A DNA stretch of 64,000 bases. Origin: Rhypophila decipiens. Its lineage: Eukaryota; Ascomycota; Sordariomycetes; Sordariales; Naviculisporaceae. The DNA is taken from positions 21,868 through 85,867 of the forward strand of contig MU858213.1 in assembly GCA_033297075.1 (NCBI GenBank). Reading direction: 5' to 3'. Positions 35,422-48,754 of the stretch are shown here, piece by piece (the first letter of the stretch is position 1; each line of letters opens with the position of its first letter). The notes under the pieces were generated by a model. That model ran no database searches. It was not told the DNA's origin and saw only the letters and a program-made list of their open reading frames with translations. A program made the translations under genes and the position numbers.

Positions 35422-36996
35422 GTCCTTTGTCTTTTTGCTTGGTTCAGGGCAAGATAAATGAAAAGAGACGTGATTGTTATTTCAAAATGACCGGGACTGT
35501 TTATGCCGGGTGAGCTGCATTAGACGTTGCATAGCATTGCCAAGACTCAAAGGGGTTGATTGCGTCATTATGAGATAGAAGATCGATGAGCAATCACAGG
35601 GTCACCTTACAGATCGGTAAATACAGTAACATGTAATGTAGTATCGATACATGAAATACGAGCGATGGATTTGCGATCTAATTCAGATAAATTGTATTAA
35701 ATAATCTTGTATGATTGTTCTGGGAAAAGCCGAAGGGTAACAGCAAAATGTAAGATGGACTAAAGATTGCGCTTTCGACAAGGCACAAAGGCCAAATCCC
35801 AGCTCCCGGGTTTCTACACGTGTAAACAGTGCAAAGACCCGAGAGCAAAACATCGCAAACAGCTATAAACGGTAAAAAGGTCAAGTCGAGTCAGTTAAAA
35901 CCCACCGCAGTTATCCAAAAGAACATGATTTCAAGGAACCTGACTCACCAGTGATCCCGGCTTTGTTCCGTCTGCTAATATACATCGTTGCCGCCAAGAT
36001 ATGATACATGAAGCAGGCATACATGGTCAAGAACCCGAGAGGGCCACCACTGCCAACGACGCCGCAGAACCCTTCTACAAGACCCGAATATGGTGTCCGT
36101 CGGGATAGCTAGGAGGTGGCTGGTCTCCTGGGGAGGGAATCACGTCGAACGCTCCGTTGGAGTTGGTGGACGAGTTCTCGACGGGTATTGAAGAGACGGT
36201 GGTGACCCAGATGAAGAGAGCAGTGATTTAACCAGCGGTGATATGACAGAACCAAGTATCAGACTGCCCAAGTAAATAATCCCACACTAGTACGAGCTAC
36301 GAAGGACGCCGCAGAAGACAGTAAGTACACTTGTTCAGTCAGGTATAGCAACTTGACTATTTACCCGCGAATGCTCTATTCAATCCATACACACTTGCTA
36401 TCCGGCCATGTACACCGACTCCGAAACCACGAGGTCTCGTTTTGTGTTTCTGATAATGATTTTGAAATTGGCAGCCTGATTGATGCTGTGCCGCTCTAGT
36501 CACTTTATTTCTCAGTCCAGTGGATTTGATAGCATTCAAACTAATCATCTTTCATGGCCTCAGCTGAGAATCATCTGAAATCAAGTTGCCATCTCTGTGC
36601 CTGTTACCTACTTCAAGTTTTACCAAATGATCGAGGGAGGCATGTTATGTCATGTTACGGTTACACAAGATATTTTCCAAACTGTATGTCATCGAATGCG
36701 AAGAGGAGGATTATTTAGAAGTCAAAATGAGAAAGGTATGAGAAGACCGGCGGGCCACCATAATATAAGAACACGCATCTAAAGAGTAGAAATTGGAAAG
36801 TACGAGATCATTGTTAGGGACAATTGTTCATACGCTGCCATCGTCAACTGCGTTTTGCTTAACAAATCAATAAGGAATGCAAAACTTCAGTCCTGCCAGA
36901 ATTACAAGTAATAAAATACGAATGCCCATAGTGAGTCAACTTGACGTGTTAGCGATAATCAGAAACCTCCCTCGGGATTTGCAACAACGACACCCA
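35422..36996. other. Spacer, no gene seen
   Basis: Between the cupin start and the HAM1-like stop, both minus strand. Short open frames only; none has family features. Holds the cupin promoter and the 3' end of the HAM1-like gene. Confidence 0.45.
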
Positions 36997-39281
36997 TCAA
37001 CCCAACATTGTAGCATGAACGTCAAAAACGTGGTTTCTCCATCCTGCCTCCTCATTCTCCCGGATTCTCTGCTTCGCCTGCAGCGCTTCTTCATTCCACA
37101 GCTTGACAACGCTCCCTGGGGCGTACACGCCGTCAAACACCCCTTTGCCTGGGTCAGCAACACCCACCCGAGTATACAGATCCGGGTCGTCAGGGGGCAC
37201 CAGGCGCGACAATACTGCCTTGAAGAACGTTTTGAGGTCATCAGGGTCCGCAATCCGGGTAGCTCTGAGCCTTTCCCGCGCAAAGACGAGCTCCCGATTG
37301 GCAAACTGCAGGGACTCGCCGATACCGTTGGCAATCTGTTGCTCTAGCACCTTCCGAATGATTGGTCGAACGAACGGCCGGAAAATCCAAGACAAGAAGC
37401 TGAATTTGCTCCGGCGCAGTTTCCAGTTCAGCTTGTGGATGTGCACATGAATGCCTCTGAGCGACACCATTTGCTCGACTCGGTCTCTACCAATCTCGAC
37501 ATCGATCTCGATGTCAAGACCTCGTTCATCTAGTTCAAATGACGCAATACCCTCATCTGCCCAACGAAGCAGACCAGAATGTGCCCGGAGCCAGAACCCA
37601 ACCTCATCTGCGCGGATTGAGAGCCCGCTGACGCCAATCCGTACGACGGTGTTGATAGCAGCAGCAGTGCGGAACCTTCCTTTTCGAATCTGTATGTCGT
37701 TGAGTGTTTCAATCCTCAGCTTATAAGGGAAGAAGGAAGTATGGTTAATGGTAGCTCCTGGTTCAAGAATGAGATTTTCGAGCAACAGATCAATCTGAGG
37801 TGTTGAAATCTCCAGTCTGGGAATCGGAATATAGTTGATGGATTGGACAAGGAGAGGGACAAAAACGTTGACTGAATCCGTGACAAGATCGGTATTAGTA
37901 TACTGATGGGCTGGTGAAAGAATCTTGAGCAGGGTTTTTGATGTCTTAAGAAGACTCGCGACATCATTGTCTCGAAGGACCGACTGGAAGGTTGACTGTA
38001 TTTTACCCAACAATGCGTCGACATCATCGCGTAACGAGGAGCCGGATGTGAGTTGGCGAGACTTGTTCCGGAGCTCCTGAAACCGCTGCTCTGCGTGGTC
38101 AAAGAATGACGGATCGGTCATCATCTCCTGCGTAGCACGACCCAACTCGTTGACAAGGGCCTCAAAATCCGGGTCCTCGCGGCTGTGCTCCATAAGCATA
38201 TTAAAGCAGGTCTCGAGACCCTCCCATTCCTTGGCGTCACCAAATGACTTGATAAGGAGCCAGAAATTGTGCATGGCCTTATCCACCGCTGGATTACGAT
38301 CAATGTCGTCATCCGCTACCTCGAGAGTATCGCGTGCGATCCGTGAGTAGACCATGGCGTATCTTTTGAGAAGAAGTGACAAAGTCGACACCGAGTCGGT
38401 GTAATCCCGCCGTTGGCGAAGCTTGACGACGGCTTCTTTCAAGCGATTCAGCATGGTGTCTTTCTCATGCCCTTGAAGTTTGCTGGCGATGCTGTTCTCA
38501 GCTTGTTCCAAGACTTTGGAGGCACTTCCCTTCAAGACATCGGAGACCTCGTCAACTTGCTCCTCGAGGTCCTTCTGAGTGGAGTTGAGCACAACATCAT
38601 GACCTGGCTGCTTGATGGCTTCCTTCTCCTTGGCGGCTGGCTCGAGGGCTTTACCGGCTTCTTTGGATGCATCAGAGAGGGCAAAAGCTGTATCCTTGAA
38701 CACGTCTCTTGCCACGACGTTGAGATCCGAGAGGAAGAGGCGGAAGTCAGAATTAGTCAAGAGCAGAGAGCCCACTGTCTGTAGGCTTTGGTAAGCTGGA
38801 GAGTTGTTAGCGAAGCTCTTATTCACAGCTCGGGAATGGCATTCGGCTCACCTGCAGCGGTGTCTGCCTTGGCCTTGGCTTTCCCTGCTCTCTCGACAAC
38901 GTCCTCCATATCAATCGAGACTCTCGCCTTGGATAAGTACCAGATGAAGTCTTGAATTTGGTCTTTGCTGTTCTTGTTTTCCAAGAGGTGGATGAGTTGC
39001 TTGATCCATTGCTTTATGTAGTGAATCAGGGCCCGCCCGGAGTCGCTGAGCTGGGCATTATCTGGGTTTAGGAAAGCTGAGGCCAGGAGGGTACGCAGAT
39101 TCACTATGGCTTGTTCATTCGATGGCATGAATCCCTTGGAGAGGGCTCGGAACATCTGGTAAGTATGCAGTTTCTGATGCAACTGCCTCTGGAGTGAGGT
39201 CTCATCGTCGTATTGTGGCAGAAGAGGTTCCTCCTCATCTGAGCGTGGATGACGAGAGCCACCGAAGCACGAGGAAAACAT
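36997..39281 (-). CDS. HAM1-like (BPI-fold-like) protein
   Basis: Exons 39281-38852 and 38795-36997 (GTGAG...CTCCAG) give 742 residues. The ATG at 39281 starts M-F-S-S-C-F-G-G, a short Cys-containing N-terminus that could be acylated. The first 400 residues are helical and charged, with LEA-like stretches (D-A-S-K-E-A-G-K-A). The second half (about 410-650) reads as a lipid-binding beta-rich domain: P-R-L-E-I-S-T-P-Q-I-D-L-L-L-E-N-L, I-R-A-D-E-V-G-F-W-L-R and S-F-L-S-W-I-F-R-P-F. From memory these are the Pfam HAM1-like N- and C-terminal domains, placed with BPI/LBP-like lipid carriers; the molecular role is unknown. It ends A-G-W-R-N-H-V-F-D-V. Confidence 0.85.
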
Positions 39282-41205
39282 GATGACTGACGGTCGATAA
39301 AGGGGATGTGTTGGGCGAAGTTGATAATCGTTAATTTCTGATGCAGAGTCACTCAATGAGGTACATTCTGCTAACTGATTTGTGTGGAGCAGTTGGCAAG
39401 TCAATCCAGACCTTTCTTTACCTTACAAAAGGAAATCGTTGCTCCCCGACCTGATGATCCCTTGACAACCTTGACGTCATTGATCTGGCCAGCCCCACAC
39501 CTCCAATGGCTTGGCATGGAACCTACGAACCCCAGCAGCCACAAGTGAAACAGCCACAGCAGCAGAAGCAGCCACATTCACATGTTCAAGGGTTTTTTTT
39601 TGGTACCATATCCTGTTCCCGTCTGGTCTACTCCCTAGGGACAGTCGTGGGAATATCCACGTGAGCAAGGTTGAGGTATACGGGAGTGGCGCTCGCAGTT
39701 ATCACCCGCAAAGGAACGATGCGAGCTTCCGTATTGTGCGCTACCCCATATCGAGCACCCCCTGGGCCCCAGTGCTCGTTGAAGGGTGCGGGAAAGTCAT
39801 TGTGTTAAGCATAAGATGTGTGGCTTTCTTAACCGTCTAACCCCGTCCGGGTGACAGAATCCTACCCAATTTGATGGATTGAAGACTCCTTCTTACTCGT
39901 ACATGTGTAGCACAGGATGATGAACGGTTGTGAAGCAGTCGAAGAGGATGGATGCCCAGATGACGGGAACTCCAGTTACGTCGGGTCTCTTGGCAAGCAC
40001 AGCCACAGTCTTACAGGACTTCCTCAACCAGCACGACAGCATATCATTGGACACCCCCTGACAATTTGCAAGCAGATCCCAAATCACGGGAACGGTTGGT
40101 GGACCTGGTGGATCAAGAGGAAGAGGGAGCCTTCTTACACTAAAGAATGCCAAACTGAGGATCCGGACCGGTCTGCCATTTTATAGGCCAGTTGGGAGTT
40201 GAACTCGCGTGAGTACGGAGTACTTGGTGAACGATACAAATCATAACACCGAACTTCCGTCATTGCCGTGAATGCACACTGTATCCGTAGTTCGATACGG
40301 GATATCCGTATCCGTACGGATTCGGAATACGGCTTTATGTAACTTGCATTTTCCGATTCGGGGCCGGAGCCGGCTCCAGGCATTTGGCAGGGCGTTTTTT
40401 TCCCATTTCGTCTACTCGAGCTCCCCAGACAAGCTGAATCGGCATAATTGCCGCGCGGTCGTACACTAGTTGTCCACCACGAGATCAACAGGAGGCAAAA
40501 GCTCACCAAAAGTAGCGCACGTGCTAACCGCCTTGGTCGTCAAATAGTGCTGGAACTAGCTGGGCGTTTGGAAGTCGAACACAACGAATGGCAGGCAAGC
40601 GTGGAAGGTGATGGTTCCTGGTTCTACACTACACTAGCAAGACTAGTAACTGTGAAGGTCTGGGATGCTGGGAAGGAACAGCTCGAATGCGTTTGGAAGT
40701 GTGTATCCGTAGCGGTGATCCATCTCCACTGTTACAAAAGTGCTGCATTGATTACACAGCCACATTAAACGTCAGCGGCCGGCGCGCTGACTGTACAGGC
40801 GAGTTTCTGTCTCAAAACACCGAACAGTAAAACTCATCATCAGACATGCATTAAAACTCATGACGGGTTTCTGAAATCCAAATTTCTTGTCTTGCATAAT
40901 TTTTGGTCCCGACTTGGCATCTAATTATAGTGAGGTTTAACGGTGGTTGCTGAACATCAGTGGCGGGATTTAGCGGTACAAGGTTGATCGTTACTTGCTA
41001 CGGCTCAAGCGTGCGTCACAGCTCTGGGCGCGACACAACCTCAGCAACTCAGGCACTTGACCCCGCGACCTTTCAGCCTTCAGGCACACATCCAACAACC
41101 AAGACGAACAAGGAACGAAACTTCACAAAGCCAGGTTCTAGCCATTCTTCTCCTCACGATTTGGTGAAATTTATTCCTCCAACCTCTCTTCTCCAGCCTT
41201 CAGCC
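39282..41205. other. Spacer between divergent HAM1-like and patatin-like genes
   Basis: A 1.9-kb divergent gap. No gene supported. Repeated TCCGTA-type words occur at 40280-40330. The final 100 bp before the patatin ATG are CT- and CA-rich, consistent with a leader. Confidence 0.45.
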
Positions 41206-43253
41206 ATGGAGATAAACGGGCTGAAACGCAAAGACACAACGAAAGGCCCGCCGTTGCGGGTCTTGTCGTTAGGTATGTGTGCACTGTTCCTTTCCGCCCC
41301 GGACCATTGTCGCTAATGTTTTCGACTTATCCAACAGATGGCGGCGGTGTTCGGGGTTATTCCATGTTCCTGATTCTCCAAGAGTTGATGCACCGAACCT
41401 ACTTCGAGATACACGGAAAAGCGCCCAGACGATCCGAGATCCCCAAGCCTTGCGACCATTTCGACTTGATCGTCGGCACCGGCACCGGCGGTCTTATTGC
41501 TTTGATGCTCGGTCGATTGCGCCTGGACTTGGAAACATGCAAGGAACTCTATGTGCGCCTTACACGGATGGTCTTCGTCTCGGACAAGACGATTGCTGGC
41601 ATTCCATATCGGTCGACATTGTTCAAGGCAACCAAGCTTGAGGAGGCAATCAAAGAGGCTGTTCGAGAACATACCATATATGAGAGAGAAGGGAACGACA
41701 GCAGTGGGGGCGACTACCCTGCCAACCCGGCCAGTGTTGCCTCCCGATCAAGCGCCGGGACTTATCCACGGAGACACTCTAGCAATGCGAGTGTGGTGAG
41801 CTTCAGCGCGAGGAGCCAAAGTGCTCAAAACACGAGACCAGCCATCTCCTCCAGGTGGGGCAATCCAGATGCTCGGCTCTACGACGAACGGGAGAACCGA
41901 ACAAAAACGTGAGTCCAAGTGTCCTATGTAGGGTGAAATGTTTAGAGGGTAAGACTGACACAATATAGCGCCGTTACTGCGATTTACAAAGGTACTCAGA
42001 AAGGGGGCAAGCCGGCCTTGTTGCGGTCTTACGATTCGAGACGAGAACCACCTCCCGAGTTCGACTGCAAGATATGGGAAGCCGGACGAGCGACGTGTGC
42101 GATCGGGCTCGCTTTCAAGGCAATACAGATCGGCCAGTCTGTCTTTCACGATGATGGCGTAGGAAATTTCAACCCATCGATGACGGCACTAGACGAGGCG
42201 GTGGTCAACGAGTGGCCGGGACGGGAGGTTGGTGTCTTTGTCAGCGTAGGAACCGGAAAGAGGCCCAAGGATAGCGACGCGAACTCATCCATGTGGTATG
42301 AGGGTTTCTTGGGTGAATATGCCGAGGCCAGGAGAAAGCTCATCGCCAAGATCGAAGGCTGTGAGAAGATCCACGAGCTCATGAAGAAGGAATATCTAGC
42401 GAAGCGAGGCGTCAACATCGACAATTATTACAGGTTCAATGTCGAAGTCGGAGTGGGTGAATTTGGTATGAACGAGTGGTCTAGGTTGGCAGACATCAGC
42501 ACCAACACAAAGAGATATCTGGCACGGGAAGAGGAGCAGCGGATGACGGAGACTGCGTCGGCAAAGCTGGGCAAGATCCATCTTGCCAAACTGAGATGGG
42601 AGAAGATGGGGTCAATTGGTCAAAATGCACAGCAAGCGCAGTTCTACCCCGAGATACAGATGCCTATGGCGGTGGAACTTCCGGGAGACATACCTACATT
42701 CATGCCAGGATCCCCTTCAGGCCGCCAGTCGTTCGACTCTGGAATGGACACACTGGGCATACCGGGCGCCAACACACCCTCGCCGAGGAGTTCAGGCGAA
42801 CGTCTGCAACCCATCTCTCAACTCAGCAATCGACCATCTCCACACCGCTCGCCGGCTGCGCCCACGACTGCCCCTCCACCACCACCTCCCAACGGGCGTC
42901 TCAGCGCGCACCATGAAGAAGGAGACTATCTCATGGTCAGTGCGCCTACTCCCTCACAGTGGAGGAATGCCGCTGGGATGGATAAAATAGCCATCGTGAG
43001 CGCAGACGACTACCCGCGTCGGTACGTGGACCCAGTAGCAGCACGGCCGAACCAAATTCCACCTCAGCCGCCTCGGACTGAGCCCCCGCCGTTGCCGCCC
43101 AAGACGCCTCTGCCGGAACGTCAAGGTCTAAACGTGGGCGGCGATGGCTATCTCCGACGACCTGCTGCCCCTTCCTTGCCTTACCCACTTGACGAGGATG
43201 CACCACCTCCAGCCGTCAACATGTCAAGGAAGCCAAATTACACAGGGCGATAG
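41206..43253 (+). CDS. Patatin-like protein lacking the nucleophile serine
   Basis: Exons 41206-41272, 41338-41908 and 41969-43253 give 640 residues. The first exon is only 67 bp, and the first splice (GTATGT...CCAACAG) creates the D-G-G-G-V-R-G-Y-S oxyanion loop. The normal patatin nucleophile elbow G-x-S-x-G reads G-T-G-T-G-G around residue 70, with Gly in place of Ser; the DNA (ggc acc ggc acc ggc ggt) is unambiguous. The dyad Asp region reads D-D-G-V-G-N-F-N-P-S. The rest of the core (R-L-D-L-E-T-C-K-E-L-Y and D-K-T-I-A-G-I-P-Y-R) is well kept. The last 200 residues are Pro-rich and disordered. It is probably not a serine phospholipase; a binding or signalling role is inferred. Confidence 0.9.
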
Positions 43254-46200
43254 GATACTAGGACTTTCTCACAGAAATGAGGCAGGTGTTTGCCTGTGCC
43301 TGTGCCTGTGCCTGAACTGCTGCAGCTTCTTCCCGTGGCAGTGATCAAGATGACGATCGAGAAGGTGTGGTCGCATGGCCAGGGGGTGAACCAATCATGG
43401 GATAATTCATGAATCTGGACGACGAAACGACGATACTCTTTTCTTCATATTATGTAATAGCATGCGACATGCGACATGCGACGGGCGAGGTTTTGCAGAG
43501 CCACGTGCCAAGGGGCTTAGTTATACCACTGCCGTCGTCATGATGGTTGGATGAGCGAGCATGAGGAAAGGGGTTAATTTTGCATGGGCATGTTTGTTTT
43601 CAGTATATCACGATTGGGGGCGAATCTACCAGGAGACCTGGGATATGATGGTTTTTCCATGGCTTGTTTCAGGTTTCTTCTTTTGCTGTTCTGTTTTGCT
43701 CTTCTTAGGATACCAAATATAGCAACGTTTGAGTTTGAAGGGCCTGATGGGATGATTGGATTGGATGGGCGACTTGAGCCGAGAATGATGAAGTGGAGGC
43801 TGAGTGACATGTACTTAGGTGACCAATGATAACGACTCGTTTTTCTCTTTCATCTGCTTGTACGCCCACATCTCGTCTCTCTGTATACTGCAATCCCTAG
43901 TTTATTCTCTTGAAGCTCACCGTGCAGGTCTGAAGGGCATCACACATCCATTTTCGGACAGTTTAAGCGCGAGGAAGGGCGATCGAGGTGTAACTGCAAG
44001 ATGAACAAGGTGGTGGAGTAGGCGCAGGGCAACCGTTTAGCTTTGGACCGTCTTCTGTCTTCGTTCAGCTGAGGCGAACTCAGGAACATGAAACAAACAC
44101 ACCATTATGTTGTTCGGAACTGGGTAAATATGCCCTGGCTTTCAAGAGGCGCCTGCAGGACCGGCGACACCACCGGCTCTTGTTGCAGATGTTGTAGTCA
44201 TCAAGAAACTATCTCAGATAGTCATTCCATTTCTGCTCTCAAGTCGTCTTGCGATTTGAAAGAGACCTGGGTTTCCCATTCCATCATTGATCGCATTAAC
44301 ATCAAAAATATGTACAAGCATCTCAGGTGTCGAGGTTTGATGCGATAAAGGATGCTTGCTTCTGTGAGCTACCAGGAAGTGGGGAACAGATCAGGAATAG
44401 CGGTAACGTTACCTAATTGGGATTAAGACATGATGTTTTTCCTTGTTTCCTGCGAGTGAGGGACGAATCGTTAGTTTTATGATGTATCGTCTACTCAGCG
44501 ATAAGACATCGCAGGCATACATATATGCGATATCGGTCAGTCATCTCTTGGGCATTAAATGAGGCTCAAGATATTACATCTACGATCATAGACTGAGAGG
44601 CACCTCCCTGATTCACAGTTGACGAACGCCCTATTAAGGGTTTCTCGATCACCCAAAACATTCTAGTACAATCACTACGTCACAGTGCATTTTCCACGGC
44701 CAGATCCTAGCATTGCGATCTCGCTCATCAGAGTTGAATGGGATTTGTGATTTCTGGGGTCCGCTCCAGTGGAACCGAACACGATGTGGAACTGGTGGGC
44801 CAGGTACTTGATTGAACCCGACGCTAAGCTAATCTTGACGTCTTCACAGATCTTTAACCCTTGCCGCTTGCCGCGGTCTAGACCGGTCGGAATCTTTGCA
44901 GAGGGGTTGAGTGAACACTGGAGGCAGGTATGACCCAACACGGGTTATGGAGGGGGAAGGAATAGCTTCTTTTTCCGCATGAGCTTCAGGCTATTGGAAA
45001 GGAAGGACGGAAGAAGGAAAACTGGACACTGCAATCATCTGACATATCCACCCCACTGGAGAGAGGAAAATGGATACCCAAGTTTCAGCACTCCACGAAA
45101 TTGATCCAGTGTCCCATCCAGTCAATCTTCCTGATATTCCACTCATCACGCATACAACCTCTCACAGCAAGTCCATTTAGCATCGAACACCCACACTCAC
45201 CGACAAATATGGACCTTGGCAGCCTCGAAAGCATACGAAGATTGACACTCGGAAACCCAAGACGACCTTGGAATAATTGCGTTTCGTTTCGTTTCTTCGC
45301 ACCATCTCGGGGATAACCAGCACCGCCACTCAGGGGGACAATATGGAGAGCTCTTTTTATATCTTTCCTGTCGGGGAATATACTTCCTCTCGGTTTCGAT
45401 TCGCCGAATCACCGGATCACCATGATGACACGCAGCAGGGGAAACTGAATGACATCGTCTGTAAGCTCCCGTCCAGGACACACGGAACGCTCTGTAGCCC
45501 CTGCTCGCTGAGGCTGCACCCTCCAAGGACGAAATGGCGTCCGGCCCACCAAGGCCACCACACCATGATCTGATCAGGACATAGCCGACCCCAACCATGA
45601 AGGTACGGTAGTAGAGCAGGGGAGAAACGGTTGACGATACCCTCCATTCTCTCGCCCACAGGAACAACGGAGCAGCTGCATTCCGGTCCAGCAATAAACG
45701 AGCAAATATCGTTGGCTGACCCGTCAACCATTGCTTCGTCCTACCACCCCAACCCCGCTGCTCGCCCGTTCTGCAGATGCTGGTTCAGCCCTTCGGCGCC
45801 AGCCACTACAGCTGGCCAAGCTGCCGGGGCAATGGTCCCATCTCTGTGGTTTGGTTTGTCACCTCGCGTCACCTCTCCGTATCATGATCCATAGAGAGAG
45901 CGACTGCCTGGCCTTGCCGTTACACACTCAGGCTTGTGGACGGGATCACCTCACTGTCACTTTCAAGCATGTGCCGGGCCACTCTAACGGACAGAATTCA
46001 TGCCTCTCTCTATATGCAGGACGGGACGGGACTCGATAATCGGTAAGCACTGCGAGCGTAACTCCAAGCTGCAACGCTGCCAGATGCTGCTGATGCCGCT
46101 GATGCTCGAATGCTGGTAGAGCTCGCTACTGCGCATATCTCCGCAGGCGCCTCGGCCGTCGGCCCTTTTACAACTGACTCCCGCCGCCGGCACCAACCGT

Positions 46201-48754
46201 CCATGCTGCTAAAAAAGCAAACAGAACTTCACTGCGCCGTTTTGCTCGCCGATTCTTCGCTTGTTTTTCCCCTCTTCACACCCAGAACCACCAAGCATCC
46301 CTGTACATACACGATAGCCGAACACATGGTACCAGTAGTCCCACAGCATGGCCACATGGAGAAAGTCTGGAATTAGGGGTCCTCCCTGCTTCTAGTCTCT
46401 CCCTCCACTGACCTGTGGTCAGCCTCTTTTGAAGGTCGTGGACTCGCGATTGACTCAAGCAGCCAAACGGCGTACCAGCGAACAGGATGTGGCAGTACGT
46501 CAACAAATTCTCTGACCCGTGCATACGCTTGACAGATCAAGGTACGTCTCAAGACAAGATGCCCGTGTGGATGCAGCGTTTCATGTTTTGCCATCAACAC
46601 CTTTGAGCATTCTTGCAGGACATCCCAGCAATCTTGCATCCGTATGTACTGTTGTTCATACTCGGTACAGTATTCCAAACAACCCAAGAATACATTGACT
46701 CCAACACTGAACGGCAACATCCGCGGAAGAGCCAGGACCATCCTAGAACCACATCAAGCCACACATATGCCACCCATGTCGGCCAGTGTACGAAAACCGC
46801 AGGGTCCAGGACTGTCTCGTGAGTAGCCCCTCTCCTCTCTGAGGTGTAGCCTGCTGCAAAATTGCGTCGTGGATGTCCTGCGACCCAAAAAAAAAAAGAG
46901 CTTTTTTGCTTGTATGGGATGGAGTTGTCAACGATGTGGAACATATCATGATGCCGCTTCGCGTCCAGATTAGGACACATCCTGCGAATCCATATATGCT
47001 CCATTGCACACATGGCAACAGCTCAGGCTTCGACCTTGGCCATCAAAGGTTGACATCCAGGGACCCTAGTGCAACTATCCGTACCTACAGCATGGTAACG
47101 ACTACGTTACCGGTGGTAAGGAAAGGCCTATCAGCACCTGCAGTCCAGCCCTGTGAAATGCCGTCTTGGGAGCTATGGCTTGAGGCACGTCCGTATTCTC
47201 TCGTCTCTGGTTGAAGCATCGCGGCTCGATAGGACAAGAGTTCACGATATCGGCATGCAGTCACCCAAAGAGCTAGGCAGCAACAGGGCTGGTGAATACC
47301 GTCACCTCTCTCATATCATGGGTTGTATTGTCCTTGTTCTTCTATGGACTCAACCGTGACCCCTCCGCATCGTCATCCACATGCAAGCTTTAGCTCGGCA
47401 AAGCTACACCGCACAGTCACTCCACGTTTCCATTCATTGCTTTTAGTCTCTTCCACAGACAAGCTTTCTATGACCTCCATGTCTCAGGTCGCGGATGGTT
47501 GCTGGACCAGTCACAGACGGCAGAACATGTTGGTCGTTGAACCACACCTTGACTTGACGAAAGCACTGCCCTCTTGCTTTCATCTACCACCGACGTGCTT
47601 GTTGTCAAGTATACGATCGTGGTCGCATTTCCGTTGACTGATCAAGGTGAACGCAAGAGAGTCGAAGGCTTCTAAGGTACCCGTCCATGTAACAGTAAAG
47701 GTCCCCCTGCCCAGGTCTGTCACTATTCATTCTAGGCCTGGTGCTCCAAATATTCAGCCGTGCCGACATTGGCCTTGAGGATAAAGGAAACTGTCTCCCC
47801 CTTGGAGTCAACTGCCCGTAGGTTCGCCTTTCGTTCTTAAATTCCTACAACTCGTCGACTTGCATTTTTTGCCTGTTGGTGCTATCGCTACCAGTCGGAA
47901 GTAAAATCCCATCTCTCGTTTTTTGTTCCTCTCGGTCGTGCCTGGTTCTGCCAAATGTCGCCGACCTGGTTTCCTAGCCCTGGAATCGACATCCCAACAA
48001 ACGTCACGGGCAACGACAACAAATACCTCTTGGACCACAACTTGAACCAGGGCAACAATTCCACGGCACTTGCCAGGTACTCTCAAGCCCTGATCTGATC
48101 TACCGCCGGCCGGCCCGTCGGTTACAGACAGACCATTGGCACAAGCAAGCCATAGAAGAACAGGCTCAACCTACGCGCTAGTCCGAAAGGGTCCAAATCC
48201 GAAGCCTTGCATATAGAGCTCTGGATTTTGTGCTCGTTGCACGCCCAAAAAGCCCGATACCCCTGTCATTCTAATGGTTCTGATGTGCAGCACGCAGTAG
48301 CCTGTATGTACGGCGAGAAAACCTAAGGCCTTGAAAGCTTAAAGTCGGTATGTACCATCATCTTATAAGTCAGTTCTCAGCCCTATGAAGCCTTGGGCGA
48401 GAAACAACGGCAAGAGGCGAGGAGGAGGTCGAAGCCAGATCGATCCCGCCCCTCCTTTGTCACCGCTACCGCTGTGGAGGAGGGCAACGAGATCAACAAG
48501 TTACCTACTCCTCCTTCCCCCCCCCTTTCCCCTTTTCAGTCTCTCCATCCTTTGTCGGACAGGGAGTAGGCAATCAAGTGCTGACCCGGTCTGCTTATAT
48601 GGTTGCAGTCTATCAGAAGCCGACTGTCACACCCAGCACAGGCACTTGCCAACACAGCTTCCCCTGATCGTCCTCACAGACCTCATCCAGGACCGGGCCC
48701 CGTTGTCAAGGACCGTGATTTGGCGGACTAAGAGGCAGTGTCATCTCCGAAGGC
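43254..48754. other. 5.5-kb gene desert
   Basis: I find no family-bearing frame, tRNA or rRNA in this stretch. Small features: (TGCCTG)4 at 43291-43314, three copies of CATGCGA at about 43461-43481, and an A-run at 46888-46899. The last few hundred bases are C/T-rich and are probably the long leader of the transcription factor, with several short upstream ATGs. Confidence 0.45.
43291..43314 (+). repeat. (TGCCTG)4 microsatellite
   Basis: Four perfect hexamer units just after the stop codon of the patatin-like gene, probably in its 3' untranslated region. Confidence 0.9.

Noticed and set aside
45197..46204. Several overlapping open frames of 70-176 residues
   Set aside because: They overlap on both strands, lack motifs and splice logic, and have compositions expected of noncoding sequence.
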